Made by a program: the position numbers and the translations under genes. From Acidobacteriaceae bacterium (GTDB lineage Bacteria; Acidobacteriota; Terriglobia; Terriglobales; Acidobacteriaceae): a stretch of 46,349 bases of DNA. Below, piece by piece: positions 25,637-34,311 of the stretch; position 1 is the stretch's first letter, and each line of letters starts with the position of its first letter. The notes under the pieces were generated by a model. That model worked only from the letters and a program-made list of their open reading frames with translations. It was not told where the DNA came from and searched no databases. The stretch lies in contig JANXUC010000124.1 in the NCBI GenBank assembly GCA_025352065.1, positions 1 through 46,349 on the forward strand. Reading direction: 5' to 3'.

Positions 25637-26950
25637 ATGATTCGCGAACTCCAAACCGCCCCGAGCGCCATTGAAACCCGCACCATTCGCAAAATCCAGT
25701 GGAGAATTCTTCCATTCATCTTCCTGCTCTACGTGGTGGCCTACCTCGACCGCGTCAACATCGGCTTTGCCGCGCTGACCATGAACAAGGAACTGGGGAT
25801 CACCGGTCAGCAGTACGGGTTGCTGGTGGGGACTTTCTTTTTTGGTTACTTCCTCTTTGAAATTCCCAGCAACTTATTGCTGCATAGAATCGGCGCTCGC
25901 ATCTGGATCGCCCGCATTCTGGTGACCTGGGGAATCGTAGCCATGCTCACCGGCTTCGTCCGCAATGTGCATGACTTGTACATTGTGCGCTTCATGCTGG
26001 GGCTGGCGGAAGCGGGGTCGTATCCTGGGATTGTCTTATATCTCTCATACTGGTTTCGCCAGCGGGAAAGGGCACAGGCCATAGCGCTGGTTGTGGTGGG
26101 CATTCCTGTCACCAGCATTCTCGGTGGTCCTGTATCGGGGCTCATTATGGATCACGTGCATTGGCTCGGTCTGAGTGGTTGGCGCTGGCTGCTCATTCTG
26201 GAAGGAGTCCCGGCGGTGATCTGCGGCGTGCTCGTGTATCTCTTGCTGCCCAGCCGCCCCGCCGAGGCCAAGTTTCTAACGCCGGAGGAAAAGGAATGGA
26301 TCACAACGGAACTTGCCCGCGAGGAGGAAACAAAGCTAAAAGAGCACCAGATTTCGGTGGCACAGACCTTCGCGCATTTGCGGGTGTGGCATCTGGCGTG
26401 GATTCAGTTCACTTTCATTATCGGCTTGTACTCCCTTGGTTTCTGGATGCCGCAGGTTATCAAATCGCTTTCCAGCCATTATTCCAATACGACGGTTGGC
26501 CTCCTGGCTGTAATCCCTCAAGTGGTTGGTTTGGCAGCGATGGTTCTGGTTTCCCGTAGCTCTGACCGGAGCCTGGAGAGGCGCTATCATGCTGCCATCC
26601 CCGCTGTGATTGCAGGAATGGCTTGGCTCCTGCTCGGTGCCCCCAATTCACCCGCTGTGTCCATGCTCCTGTTGTCGACTATCGCGATAGGCGTCTACAG
26701 CATGCTTGCTCCATTCTGGGCCTTACCCGTCGAATTCTTGTCTGGATATGCCGCCGCTTCCGGAATTGCCTTGATCAACTCCATCGCAGCCCTCGGCGGA
26801 TTCGTAGGTCCCTTCGCCATCGGGTTCATCAAGGACAAGACCGGTAGCCTCTCCGGCGGCTTGGCGTTTGTCGGAATATCGATGATCGTGTCGGCTGTGT
26901 TCCTAGTGCTGCTGCCGAAAAAGGCCCGTGCCACGGAGCGGAAAACATAG
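25637..26950 (+). CDS. MFS transporter, ACS (anion:cation symporter) family
   Basis: 437 residues from the ATG at 25637, seven bases after a GGAG box; longer readings overlap the upstream gene. Twelve hydrophobic segments are visible. YLDRVNIGFAALTMNKELGI in the first helix and loop is the signature of the ACS family, which imports carboxylates such as tartrate, glucarate or phthalate. GLAEAGSYPGIVLYLSYWF and a central polar loop (LTPEEKEWITTELAREEETK) are typical. With the ornithine cyclodeaminase-like and methyltransferase genes it suggests uptake and conversion of an organic acid or amino-acid derivative. A gene remnant starts at its stop codon. Confidence 0.92.
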   Translation: MIRELQTAPSAIETRTIRKIQWRILPFIFLLYVVAYLDRVNIGFAALTMNKELGITGQQYGLLVGTFFFGYFLFEIPSNLLLHRIGARIWIARILVTWGIVAMLTGFVRNVHDLYIVRFMLGLAEAGSYPGIVLYLSYWFRQRERAQAIALVVVGIPVTSILGGPVSGLIMDHVHWLGLSGWRWLLILEGVPAVICGVLVYLLLPSRPAEAKFLTPEEKEWITTELAREEETKLKEHQISVAQTFAHLRVWHLAWIQFTFIIGLYSLGFWMPQVIKSLSSHYSNTTVGLLAVIPQVVGLAAMVLVSRSSDRSLERRYHAAIPAVIAGMAWLLLGAPNSPAVSMLLLSTIAIGVYSMLAPFWALPVEFLSGYAAASGIALINSIAALGGFVGPFAIGFIKDKTGSLSGGLAFVGISMIVSAVFLVLLPKKARATERKT

Positions 26951-27156
26951 CTCTGGGACTTTCAAATCCAGACGAACCTGGAAGTCGGCGATCCGGTTAC
27001 TGGCACGGCCTTTACCGCGACTCTGAATGGCTTCACTTACCACCCCGAAGACTTGTCTTCTTCTCGTGGTTCGCGCGCCAGACTCCTTCCATCGCCGTAA
27101 ACGGCTGGTACACCTTCCTGAACACCTTCCCGACGCAGTCGGCACCCTGCTCGTAG
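26951..27156 (+). pseudogene. Frameshifted C-terminal remnant of a secreted protein
   Basis: Directly after the transporter stop the frame reads WDFQIQTNLEVGDPVTGTAF then TATLNGFTYHPEDL, and after a one-base shift near 27050 it continues LVFFSWFARQTPSIAVNGWY then TFLNTFPTQSAPC to a TAG at 27154. Joined, this is a convincing protein end with an intact terminator 30 bases later (27186). It has no start and is cut at its 5' end exactly at the transporter's 3' end. I recognise the style of acidobacterial secreted proteins but not the family. Confidence 0.6.
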
Positions 27157-27185
27157 ACTGGGGTCAGCTTCAACAATGCGTTAAC

Positions 27186-27219
27186 AAAGGGCTGCGGTAT
27201 TCCGCAGCCCTTTCTTTTT
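27186..27219 (+). terminator. Rho-independent terminator
   Basis: A perfect 12-bp stem AAAGGGCTGCGG/CCGCAGCCCTTT with loop TATT is followed by CTTTTTA. It now ends the methyltransferase-cyclodeaminase-transporter transcript and originally belonged to the remnant gene before it. Confidence 0.88.
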
Positions 27220-27418
27220 AGGGAAGCGCTGAAGCGCACAGATTTGCCACTTAACTCAAATGATTCACTGCTGCAAGACGCGAGTGCCGGTCTTGGTGCT
27301 TTCCCTGAAACTTGCGTACATAGAAACACATAGATTGAAACACGCTCTCCCTGTAGACTGGTACCGCACTGGTCTAAACGCGCTTCCCAAGCCGTTCTTC
27401 TCCACCGGAGGTTGTCGC

Positions 27419-29359
27419 GTGGTGAGTTTAATGCGAACTTTTTTGGGGGCAGGGGCCCTTCTCTGGCTGTGTCTTAGTGGGGTTTCCGCCCACGCAGGAG
27501 ACGACTGGCTGCCCGTCGTGCCGGAAGAACTCAAGATGACCACGGAGTCGCTGGCTCCCGGCGCACCCGCCATCTACCTTTATCGCCAGGTCGACCGCGA
27601 TGACCAATCCGGGCATGAAGAGAACTATGTGCGGATCAAAATCCTCACCGAGGAGGGACGCAAGCACGCCGATCTCGAGATTCCTTTTGTCAAAAATCTA
27701 ACGAAGATTCGTGGCATCAAGGCCCGAACCGTACGCCCGGACGGAACCATCGCGAACTTTGATGGTCAAATTTTCGAAAAGACAATCATCAAGGCTAAAG
27801 GCGTTAAGCTCCTGGCTCAAACGTTGACCCTTCCTGATGTTCAGGTAGGCAGCATCATTGAATACAAGTTCACCAAAGAATGGGATGCGGGGCTGATCTA
27901 CGATTCAAATTGGACGCTGAGCGAGGAACTATTCACCAAGCGTGCCAAGTTCAGCCTGAAACCGAGTACCAGTTATGCGGTCCGATGGAGCTGGGACAAC
28001 CTGCCTCCTGGCACGGATGCTCCGAAAGATATATCGCACGTGATCCGACTCGATGTACAAAACATCCCTCCTTTTCGCACAGAAGACTATATGCCGCCGG
28101 AAGGCGAACTCAAGGCCCACGTGAATTTCGTCTACACCACGAGCGGAGAAAAGGATTCCGATAAGTTCTGGAGGGAATACGGCAAGGCCAAAAACAGCGG
28201 GATCGAATCCTTCATCAACAAACGTAAAGCAATGGAACAAGCCGTCGCGCAGATTGTCGCGCCCGGCGATTTTTCCGAAGCGAAGCTAAAAAAGATCTAC
28301 GCGCGCGTGCAGCAACTCAGAAATCTAAATTACGACAAGGAAAAGACTGGGCAGGAGCAAAAACGCGAGAAACTCAAGGATTTCAATAACGTCGAAGACC
28401 TCTGGAAACTGGGATACGGCTACGGCACTAGTCTGAATTGGCTCTTCCTGGCGCTTGTGCGTGCAGCAGGATTCGAGGTCTACCCCGTCATCATTTCAAA
28501 CCGCAGCAATCATTTCTTCCATCCCAAGCTGATGAACAGCTTTGAGCTGAATGACAACGTCGTACTGGTCAAGGTGGATGGCAAGGATGTGTATCTAGAT
28601 CCAGGCACCAAGTTTGCCCCCTATGCAGTGTTGCCCTGGTCTGAAACCGGTGTTTCCGGCCTAAGACTTGATAAAGAGGGCGGAGTCTGGGTGCAGACGC
28701 CGCTGCCCGATGGATCCGCTTCCCGTGTCGATCGCAAAGCCCTACTGAAATTGACGGATGACGGAACGCTCGAAGGGAAATTGACTGTTGCGTACTCCGG
28801 GCTGACGGCATTGTGGCGCAGAAGCGAGCAGCGCAACGAGGACGATACCAAGCGCAAGCAGTTCCTCGAAGATCAGGTTAAGGAATATGTCCCTGTTGGG
28901 GTCGAGGTCGAGTTAACCAACAAGCCTGACTGGACTAGTTCCGCACCAACCTTGGTAGCGGAGTACAAGCTCACCGTTCGTGGCTGGGCTGCTGCCGCGG
29001 GACGCCGAACTGTTCTGGCAGCGGTACTTTTCAGCAATTCGGAAAAACATACTTTTGAGCATGCTGAGCGTGTACATCCCATCTACTTCGGATATCCCTA
29101 TGAAGAGACGGATGACGTCAGCATTGACCTGCCTCCCGGCTGGAAGGTCCAGAGCACTCCAGCAGAAAAAATCCAGGACGAAAAAGTCGTCGCCTATACC
29201 CTCAAGACTGAAAACAAAGACAACCGCGTACACGTGATCCGTGATTTCAAAGTGAACTTCGTCATGCTGGAGTCGAAGTACTATGCGGCGTTGCGAAAAT
29301 TTTATGAGCTGGTGAGGACCGGAGATGAAGAGCAAATTGTTCTGCAACCTGCCTCCTGA
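27419..29359 (+). CDS. DUF3857 / transglutaminase-like protein, catalytic residues lost
   Basis: About 646 residues from the GTG at 27419, seven bases after GGAGG; an ATG at 27431 is the alternative. A signal peptide (TFLGAGALLWLCLSGVSAHAG) precedes a DUF3857 beta-domain (YLYRQVDRDD... VKNLTKIRGIKARTVRPDGT... GSIIEYKFTKEW) and a transglutaminase-like core. At the place of the catalytic Cys (GDCKDKA in the neighbour) this protein has GYGTSLNWLF, and the catalytic His region reads MNSFELNDNVV, so both Cys and His are absent. A C-terminal DUF2569-like beta-domain follows. It overlaps the next gene by 35 bases. Exported, probably not a thiol enzyme; perhaps a binding or structural partner of its active neighbour. 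Confidence 0.88.
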   Translation: MVSLMRTFLGAGALLWLCLSGVSAHAGDDWLPVVPEELKMTTESLAPGAPAIYLYRQVDRDDQSGHEENYVRIKILTEEGRKHADLEIPFVKNLTKIRGIKARTVRPDGTIANFDGQIFEKTIIKAKGVKLLAQTLTLPDVQVGSIIEYKFTKEWDAGLIYDSNWTLSEELFTKRAKFSLKPSTSYAVRWSWDNLPPGTDAPKDISHVIRLDVQNIPPFRTEDYMPPEGELKAHVNFVYTTSGEKDSDKFWREYGKAKNSGIESFINKRKAMEQAVAQIVAPGDFSEAKLKKIYARVQQLRNLNYDKEKTGQEQKREKLKDFNNVEDLWKLGYGYGTSLNWLFLALVRAAGFEVYPVIISNRSNHFFHPKLMNSFELNDNVVLVKVDGKDVYLDPGTKFAPYAVLPWSETGVSGLRLDKEGGVWVQTPLPDGSASRVDRKALLKLTDDGTLEGKLTVAYSGLTALWRRSEQRNEDDTKRKQFLEDQVKEYVPVGVEVELTNKPDWTSSAPTLVAEYKLTVRGWAAAAGRRTVLAAVLFSNSEKHTFEHAERVHPIYFGYPYEETDDVSIDLPPGWKVQSTPAEKIQDEKVVAYTLKTENKDNRVHVIRDFKVNFVMLESKYYAALRKFYELVRTGDEEQIVLQPAS

Positions 29360-31364
29360 ACCGTGGTTGTCGAAATTGCCTCACCTGCGTTTCTGTGGCT
29401 TCGTGCTCGCCGCGATGACGCTGGCGGCGCCAAACGCGCACGCAGGGGATGCCCCGCCTTGGATGCGTGCTCTTACCAGCGTGGCATTGCCCGCTCATGA
29501 CGATAAAGATAGTGTCGTGCAGCTCTATTCCGAAGAAATTCTGAACGTTAGCTCAAACGGAAAATTGAAGAGCGTGCGGCGCGTGGCCTACAAGATCTTG
29601 CGGCCGGATGGGAAAGATTTCGGCGTGGCTCGCGGTTACATCGATTCCGAAACAAAGATTACGGGCATGCGCGGCTGGTGTATCCCTGCGCAGGGCAAGG
29701 ACTACGAAGTCAAGGAGAAGGAGTCGGTCGAGAGCGCCCTTCCCGGCGTCACCAACGGCGAGCTGATGAGTGACCTGCGCGCGAAGGTACTCCAGATTCC
29801 GGCGGCGGACCCGGGCAACATCGTGGGCTACGAAATTGAACAAGAGCTTCGTCCCTATGTCTGGCAGGACGAATGGGTTTTCCAAAGTACAGTCCCGTCT
29901 TTCGAAGCACACTATACGCTGCAACTCCCCGCCGATTGGGAATACAAAAGCGCCTGGCTCAACTACCCGGAGGCTAAACCCGTCTCGATTGGGATGAACC
30001 AATGGCAGTGGGTCCTCACGGATATCAAGGCCATCAAGACCGAAGAGAGCATGCCGCCTTGGCGCGCGGTTGCCGGACAAATGTATATCTCGCTCTTTCC
30101 TCCCAGCGGCAAGGCGCAGCAGCGCGGCTTTGACAACTGGGCGGAGTTAGGCAAGTGGTACACCGGATTACTCAAAGATCGCGATAATGCATCTCCGGAA
30201 ATGAAACAGAAAGTCGCGACCCTCACTGCGTCTTCAACGGCTACTCTCGACAAGATGCGCGTGCTGGCGAAATTCGTACAGACCGATATTCGCTACGTCG
30301 CCATCGAGTTGGGCATTGGCGGCTGGCAGCCCCATCCAGCCGAGGAAGTCTTCCTGCATAGATACGGAGACTGTAAAGATAAAGCGACTCTTCTGGGCTC
30401 CATGTTGCGAGAAATTGGTGTCGAGTCCTATCACGTCGTCATTAACACAGATCGTGGCGCCATTACTCCAGCCATGCCAGCCCATCAAGGCGGGTTTAAC
30501 CACGCCATCATTGCCATTAAGTTGCCAGATAGCGTGAACGACCCGTCGCTGGTCGCGATTGTGCAGCACCCAAAACTCGGTTGGATTCTGTTCTTTGATC
30601 CAACGAATGAGTCCACTCCGTTCGGTCAGCTGAGCGGATATTTACAGGAGAACTACGGCTTACTGGTAGCTCCGGAGGGCGGCGAATTCGTCCGTCTGCC
30701 GACCCTACCCGCTGCCATGTCAGGTATTCAGCGCTCAGCGAAAATGAAAATGGATCCGACTGGGACGCTACAAGGCGAAGTCAAAGAAGTTCGCCTGGGC
30801 GACCAGGGGCGCGGGCAACGCCAGGCCCTGCATGGTGCTTCCGACAGGAAAGAATGGGTAAAGCCCGTCGAAACGCTCCTCTCCCACGCCTTCACAAACT
30901 TTCAGCTTACCAAAGCATCCGTGACGAATCTGGATCGACCCGAGCTTCCTTTTGGATACAACTACGAAATCATCGCCCAGAGCTACGGCAAACCAGCGGG
31001 GAACTTGATGCTGGTGCGCCCTCGTATTCTCGGAAGCAAGTCGAGCGAATTGTTAGAGACGAAGGAGCCGCGCAGGTATTCTGTCGAATTTGACGGGCCT
31101 TGGCGCGATACGGATACGTTCGAGATTACGCTGCCACCAGGTTTTGAAGTCGACGACTTGCCGCCTGCTGCGAATGCCGACTATCCGTTTGCCAGCTACC
31201 ACAGCAAAACTGAAGTGACTGGCAACGTTTTGCGTTACACACGGTCATTTGAAGTGAAGCAATTGACCGTGCCTTTGGACAAGGTGGAAGACCTCAAGCG
31301 CCTATACCGAATCATCGCTGGCGACGAACGCAATACTGCTGTTCTAAAGCCAGCAGCCAGGTAA
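29325..31364 (+). CDS. DUF3857 and transglutaminase-like exported protein, catalytic site intact
   Basis: 679 residues. A signal segment (FCGFVLAAMTLAAPNAHAG) is followed by DUF3857 (QLYSEEILNVSSNGKLKSVRRVAYKILRPDGKDFG), a transglutaminase-like core with the catalytic Cys in LHRYGDCKDKATLLGSML, His in GGFNHAIIAI and Asp in LFFDPTNE, and a C-terminal beta-domain (DTFEITLPPGFEVDDLP). Such proteins are thought to act as peptidases or amidases on cell-surface polypeptides; the substrate is not known. It starts inside the end of the upstream paralogue (35-base overlap), implying coupled translation and possibly a complex. Confidence 0.9.
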   Translation: MKSKLFCNLPPEPWLSKLPHLRFCGFVLAAMTLAAPNAHAGDAPPWMRALTSVALPAHDDKDSVVQLYSEEILNVSSNGKLKSVRRVAYKILRPDGKDFGVARGYIDSETKITGMRGWCIPAQGKDYEVKEKESVESALPGVTNGELMSDLRAKVLQIPAADPGNIVGYEIEQELRPYVWQDEWVFQSTVPSFEAHYTLQLPADWEYKSAWLNYPEAKPVSIGMNQWQWVLTDIKAIKTEESMPPWRAVAGQMYISLFPPSGKAQQRGFDNWAELGKWYTGLLKDRDNASPEMKQKVATLTASSTATLDKMRVLAKFVQTDIRYVAIELGIGGWQPHPAEEVFLHRYGDCKDKATLLGSMLREIGVESYHVVINTDRGAITPAMPAHQGGFNHAIIAIKLPDSVNDPSLVAIVQHPKLGWILFFDPTNESTPFGQLSGYLQENYGLLVAPEGGEFVRLPTLPAAMSGIQRSAKMKMDPTGTLQGEVKEVRLGDQGRGQRQALHGASDRKEWVKPVETLLSHAFTNFQLTKASVTNLDRPELPFGYNYEIIAQSYGKPAGNLMLVRPRILGSKSSELLETKEPRRYSVEFDGPWRDTDTFEITLPPGFEVDDLPPAANADYPFASYHSKTEVTGNVLRYTRSFEVKQLTVPLDKVEDLKRLYRIIAGDERNTAVLKPAAR

Positions 31365-31412
31365 CGCTACCTGCTCTGAGTTCAGGGCCATGCGGAAAGC
31401 CGTGCGGAAAAT

Positions 31413-31440
31413 AGAAAAGGCGAGGATTTCTCCTCGCCTC
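31413..31440 (-). terminator. Rho-independent terminator of the minus-strand unit
   Basis: Stem AGGCGAGGA/TCCTCGCCT with a four-base loop; on the minus strand it is followed by TTTTCTATTTTCC, 24 bases after the receiver gene stop. On the plus strand there is no T run, so it mainly serves the minus strand. Confidence 0.8.
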
Positions 31441-31463
31441 ATACCAGCACCTTCTACGGTTTT

Positions 31464-31835
31464 CTACGCCGCCGCGCTTTGACTTGGCGGGGCATTGCGA
31501 ATCGCCGCCAGCAATATTCCTTCGGTATCTGTGCTTTGACAATAATCGCTCGCCCCGGCATCGAGCGCCGCCGCCCACATCTGCTCATCGGCCACGCGAT
31601 GTGTACACACAATGCAGATAGACGGATACTCGCGATGCAGTTGTTCCACGATCTGCAGGTGTGCGCCTTCCATGTCGACGATCAACACTTCAGCGCGATG
31701 TTTTGCAATCATTGCGCGTACGTCGCCGAGTGATTCGGCCACATGCACGGAATGAAAATGAGAGGCTAAGCCAGAAGCCAAAGCCCGGGCAATTCTGGAG
31801 TCTTCCTGCCATACCAACACGCTCAAGGGCGTCAT
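31464..31835 (-). CDS. Stand-alone receiver-like protein, degenerate
   Basis: 123 residues with the CheY-like fold pattern: SVLVWQEDSRIARALASGL (acidic pair E11-D12), EVLIVDMEG with the phospho-acceptor D54, ICIVCTHRV with the conserved Thr near 79, and AGASDYCQSTD. The Lys expected in the last motif (normally K-P) is missing, so phosphorylation signalling may be altered. No output domain. The N-terminal VWQEDSRIARAL and loss of the Lys resemble atypical receivers. It lies downstream of xseB (97-base gap) and before the terminator. Function unknown. Confidence 0.75.
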   Translation of the reverse strand: MTPLSVLVWQEDSRIARALASGLASHFHSVHVAESLGDVRAMIAKHRAEVLIVDMEGAHLQIVEQLHREYPSICIVCTHRVADEQMWAAALDAGASDYCQSTDTEGILLAAIRNAPPSQSAAA

Positions 31836-31932
31836 AGCTCACCCCTTTCAGGATGCTCGCGCCGTTTCCGGCGGCTTAGCTGCGGCTGGCGCCGCAGATC
31901 CTGCTACTGACGAGCAACTCGAACTTGAAAGC

Positions 31933-32166
31933 TTAACGCTTCGCTTTCTCGTTCGGAAGCTCGAACGCTTCCGCTTGAAGTTTCCCATTCTGCTTGAGCA
32001 GAATTTCAACTTTACCCTCGGCCTGCTCCAGCTCTTTACGGCACTGGCCGGAAAGCTGCATGCCTTCCTCGAAGAGTACCAGCGATTTCTCCAAAGATAC
32101 ATCGCCTTTTTCCAAATCTGCAACTATCTTTTCCAGGCGCTGCAGTGACTCCTCGAATTTCAGCAA
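31933..32166 (-). CDS. xseB: Exodeoxyribonuclease VII small subunit
   Basis: 77 residues, all helical, with FEESLQRLEKIVADLEKGDV and SLEKSLVLFEEGMQLSGQCR, the family signature, and EQAEGKVEIL. It is the accessory subunit of exonuclease VII, which degrades single-stranded DNA with the large subunit XseA, not in this window. It lies 103 bp after the MTHFR gene on the same strand. Confidence 0.94.
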   Translation of the reverse strand: MLKFEESLQRLEKIVADLEKGDVSLEKSLVLFEEGMQLSGQCRKELEQAEGKVEILLKQNGKLQAEAFELPNEKAKR

Positions 32167-32269
32167 AGGGCCGCTCCTAAGCCAATTCTATTCCTAAACT
32201 TGGGGTGGCAGGGTAGTGGTTTTTGTAAAAAAGCTATACACGAAGGTTCCCCCTTGTTTCGGCACTGGC

Positions 32270-34138
32270 CTAGGAGCGTGACGCGCGCAACTGCCCCTCG
32301 CCCAAAGCCTCCAGCACGTCCACGGCAAGGGAATAGCGTCCCAGCGGCGCGCTGATTTGCGCGCCCTGCAACATGTCGCGAACTGCCAACAGCATTTCGC
32401 GTGCAATCGCCACTCCCGCGGCCCGTGCCTCTTCCGGAGACGCTGTCCGCGCCATTCTATCCATGATCGAATCGGGCACTGAGACCTTTAACTCGTCGCG
32501 CATAAATTCCGCGTTTCGCAATGAAACTAAAGGCCATATTCCGGCGATCACCGGAATCCGGCAACCCTCAATGCGTTTCAGGAAAGCTTCCAACAAGGCC
32601 AGGTCGAATACCGGCTGCGTAACCGCGTATTGTGCTCCAGCTTCGACCTTGTACTGAAATCGGCGCACCTCTTCGTCCAGGTTCGGCAAGCCGGGATTCG
32701 CACCCACCCCAATTACGAACCGGGTCGGTTCGCCAATTGGATTGCCCCCAATATCCAAGCCTCGATTCAAGTTGTGGACGATATTTACCAGCCCGATGGA
32801 GTCAACATCGAACACGGCCGTAGCGTCTGGGTAATTGCCCATTTTCGGAGGGTCGCCCGTGATGCAAATCAGGTTTCGGATCCCCAATGCGGAAGCGCCG
32901 AGCAAATCCGACTGAATCCCCAAAACGTTCCTGTCCCGGCAGGTGTAGTGGAGAATCGACTCGATACCCACCTGCTGCTGCGTGAGCAGGCACAGGGCCT
33001 GGTTGCTCATGCGCGCCGAGGCGCGAGGGCTGTCCGGAATATTGATAGCGTCGACGCCCACGGACTTCAAATACCGGCAGCCTTCAATTTCCTTGCGTGC
33101 GTCCGTTCCTTTTGGAGGAACAACTTCCACCATGGTTACGAATTCGCCGCGCACGAGCCTTCCACCCAGCCGGGAGCGTTCGCCGGTCGGAATCTCCTGT
33201 GCTGCCTTTTCCGCTGATGCAGCCTTGGCGATGTGAACGCTCGGCGCCTTCGATTTTGCCTCACCCGCCCGCAACATTGATTTCATCACGCGAATATGAT
33301 CGGGCGTGGTACCACAGCATCCGCCGATGATCTGAGCGCCCGCATTCACGAATTTCCTGGTGTAACTCGCCATGTATTCGGGCGAGCACAAATAAATATT
33401 GCGGCCTTCCACCGAACGAGGAATTCCAGCATTCGGTTGCGCTGAGAGTGGCAGGTCGGTGAAGCGGCGCATCTGTTCCACCGCATCCAACATTGCTACC
33501 GGGCCTACACTGCAATTGCAGCCGATTACGTCTGCTCCCCAATCTTCCAGTCGACGCGTAAAGATCTCCGGACTCGATCCGTCCAGGCAGTTGCCTTCTT
33601 CGTCAATCGTGACCTGAGCGATCACGGGAATCTTCGCATTCACCTCGCGCGCAGCCAGAATCGCTTGATGCAGTTCTTCCAGGTATCCAAACGTTTCCAG
33701 GATAATGACGTCCGCGCCGCCCTCAATCAGTGCAGCAATCTGCTCCCGGAATGCCGCTCGAGCCTCTTCGCGGGAGGTCTTGCCCAGCGGTTCGATGCGG
33801 ATTCCAAGCGGTCCGACCGAACCGGCTACGTAGACATCGAAGCTCTTGGCCGCTTCGCGAGCGAGTCGAGCGCCCATTCGATTGATATCGTACGTCTTAT
33901 CCTCTAACCCGTGTTTTATCAATCGGAAAGATGTGGCACCGTAAGTGTTGGTTTCAATGATGTCCGCGCCTGCCTGCAAGTACTCCTGATGGACGGCGCG
34001 AATCAAATCCGGTTGCGACAAGTTCAGCTCGTCGTAACACCGGTTGATAAACACACCTTTGCCATAAAGCACAGAACCCATCGCTCCGTCGCAAAGCAGA
34101 GGCGCTTCTCTTAACCGGGTTAGGAAATCTATGGGCAT
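32270..34138 (-). CDS. Bifunctional homocysteine S-methyltransferase / methylenetetrahydrofolate reductase
   Basis: 622-residue fusion like YitJ of Bacillus. Residues 1-290 are a homocysteine methyltransferase: LCDGAMGSVLY, ADIIETNTYGA, a zinc Cys in GCNCSVGP and the CC pair in IGGCCGTTPDHIR. After a short linker, residues about 320-610 are MTHFR (MetF): EVVPPKGTDARKEIEG, ILHYTCRDRN, LICITGDPPKMG, GGNPIGEPTRFVIGVGANPG, QYAVTQPVFD. The reductase supplies methyltetrahydrofolate; the first domain could use it or S-methylmethionine to methylate homocysteine. I see no SAM or SAH riboswitch in the 120 bases upstream. Confidence 0.93.
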   Translation of the reverse strand: MPIDFLTRLREAPLLCDGAMGSVLYGKGVFINRCYDELNLSQPDLIRAVHQEYLQAGADIIETNTYGATSFRLIKHGLEDKTYDINRMGARLAREAAKSFDVYVAGSVGPLGIRIEPLGKTSREEARAAFREQIAALIEGGADVIILETFGYLEELHQAILAAREVNAKIPVIAQVTIDEEGNCLDGSSPEIFTRRLEDWGADVIGCNCSVGPVAMLDAVEQMRRFTDLPLSAQPNAGIPRSVEGRNIYLCSPEYMASYTRKFVNAGAQIIGGCCGTTPDHIRVMKSMLRAGEAKSKAPSVHIAKAASAEKAAQEIPTGERSRLGGRLVRGEFVTMVEVVPPKGTDARKEIEGCRYLKSVGVDAINIPDSPRASARMSNQALCLLTQQQVGIESILHYTCRDRNVLGIQSDLLGASALGIRNLICITGDPPKMGNYPDATAVFDVDSIGLVNIVHNLNRGLDIGGNPIGEPTRFVIGVGANPGLPNLDEEVRRFQYKVEAGAQYAVTQPVFDLALLEAFLKRIEGCRIPVIAGIWPLVSLRNAEFMRDELKVSVPDSIMDRMARTASPEEARAAGVAIAREMLLAVRDMLQGAQISAPLGRYSLAVDVLEALGEGQLRASRS

Positions 34139-34250
34139 CTATCAGCAGAATACAAGAGGCGGTAATCTAGTGCTAGGGGTCGGGCTTGCTCGTTGCGCTG
34201 TTCGAACTTGGGCAACCGGGCGGATAACGCCAATATTTCTCCGTCCAGGT

Positions 34251-34259
34251 TGCTATAAT
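34251..34259 (+). promoter_or_regulatory. Extended -10 promoter of the lipoprotein gene
   Basis: TGCTATAAT is a perfect extended -10 element (TGnTATAAT), so a -35 box is not needed. Transcription would begin near 34266, downstream of the first possible start codon (TTG 34261), which supports the TTG at 34312 as the true start. Confidence 0.5.
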
Positions 34260-34311
34260 CTTGGTTTCCGCATCTAAACGTCTATTCTCTAGCGGTTACG
34301 GAGCTCCCAGT

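Noticed and set aside
27335-27352. GAAACACGCTCTCC resembling the right end of the palindromic element
   Set aside because: Only about 12-14 bases match, with no left end or interior blocks nearby; chance or a worn remnant cannot be told apart.
34139-34250. Possible SAM or SAH riboswitch before the homocysteine methyltransferase/MTHFR gene
   Set aside because: None of the conserved blocks of SAM-I, SAM-II or SAH aptamers are visible on the minus strand.
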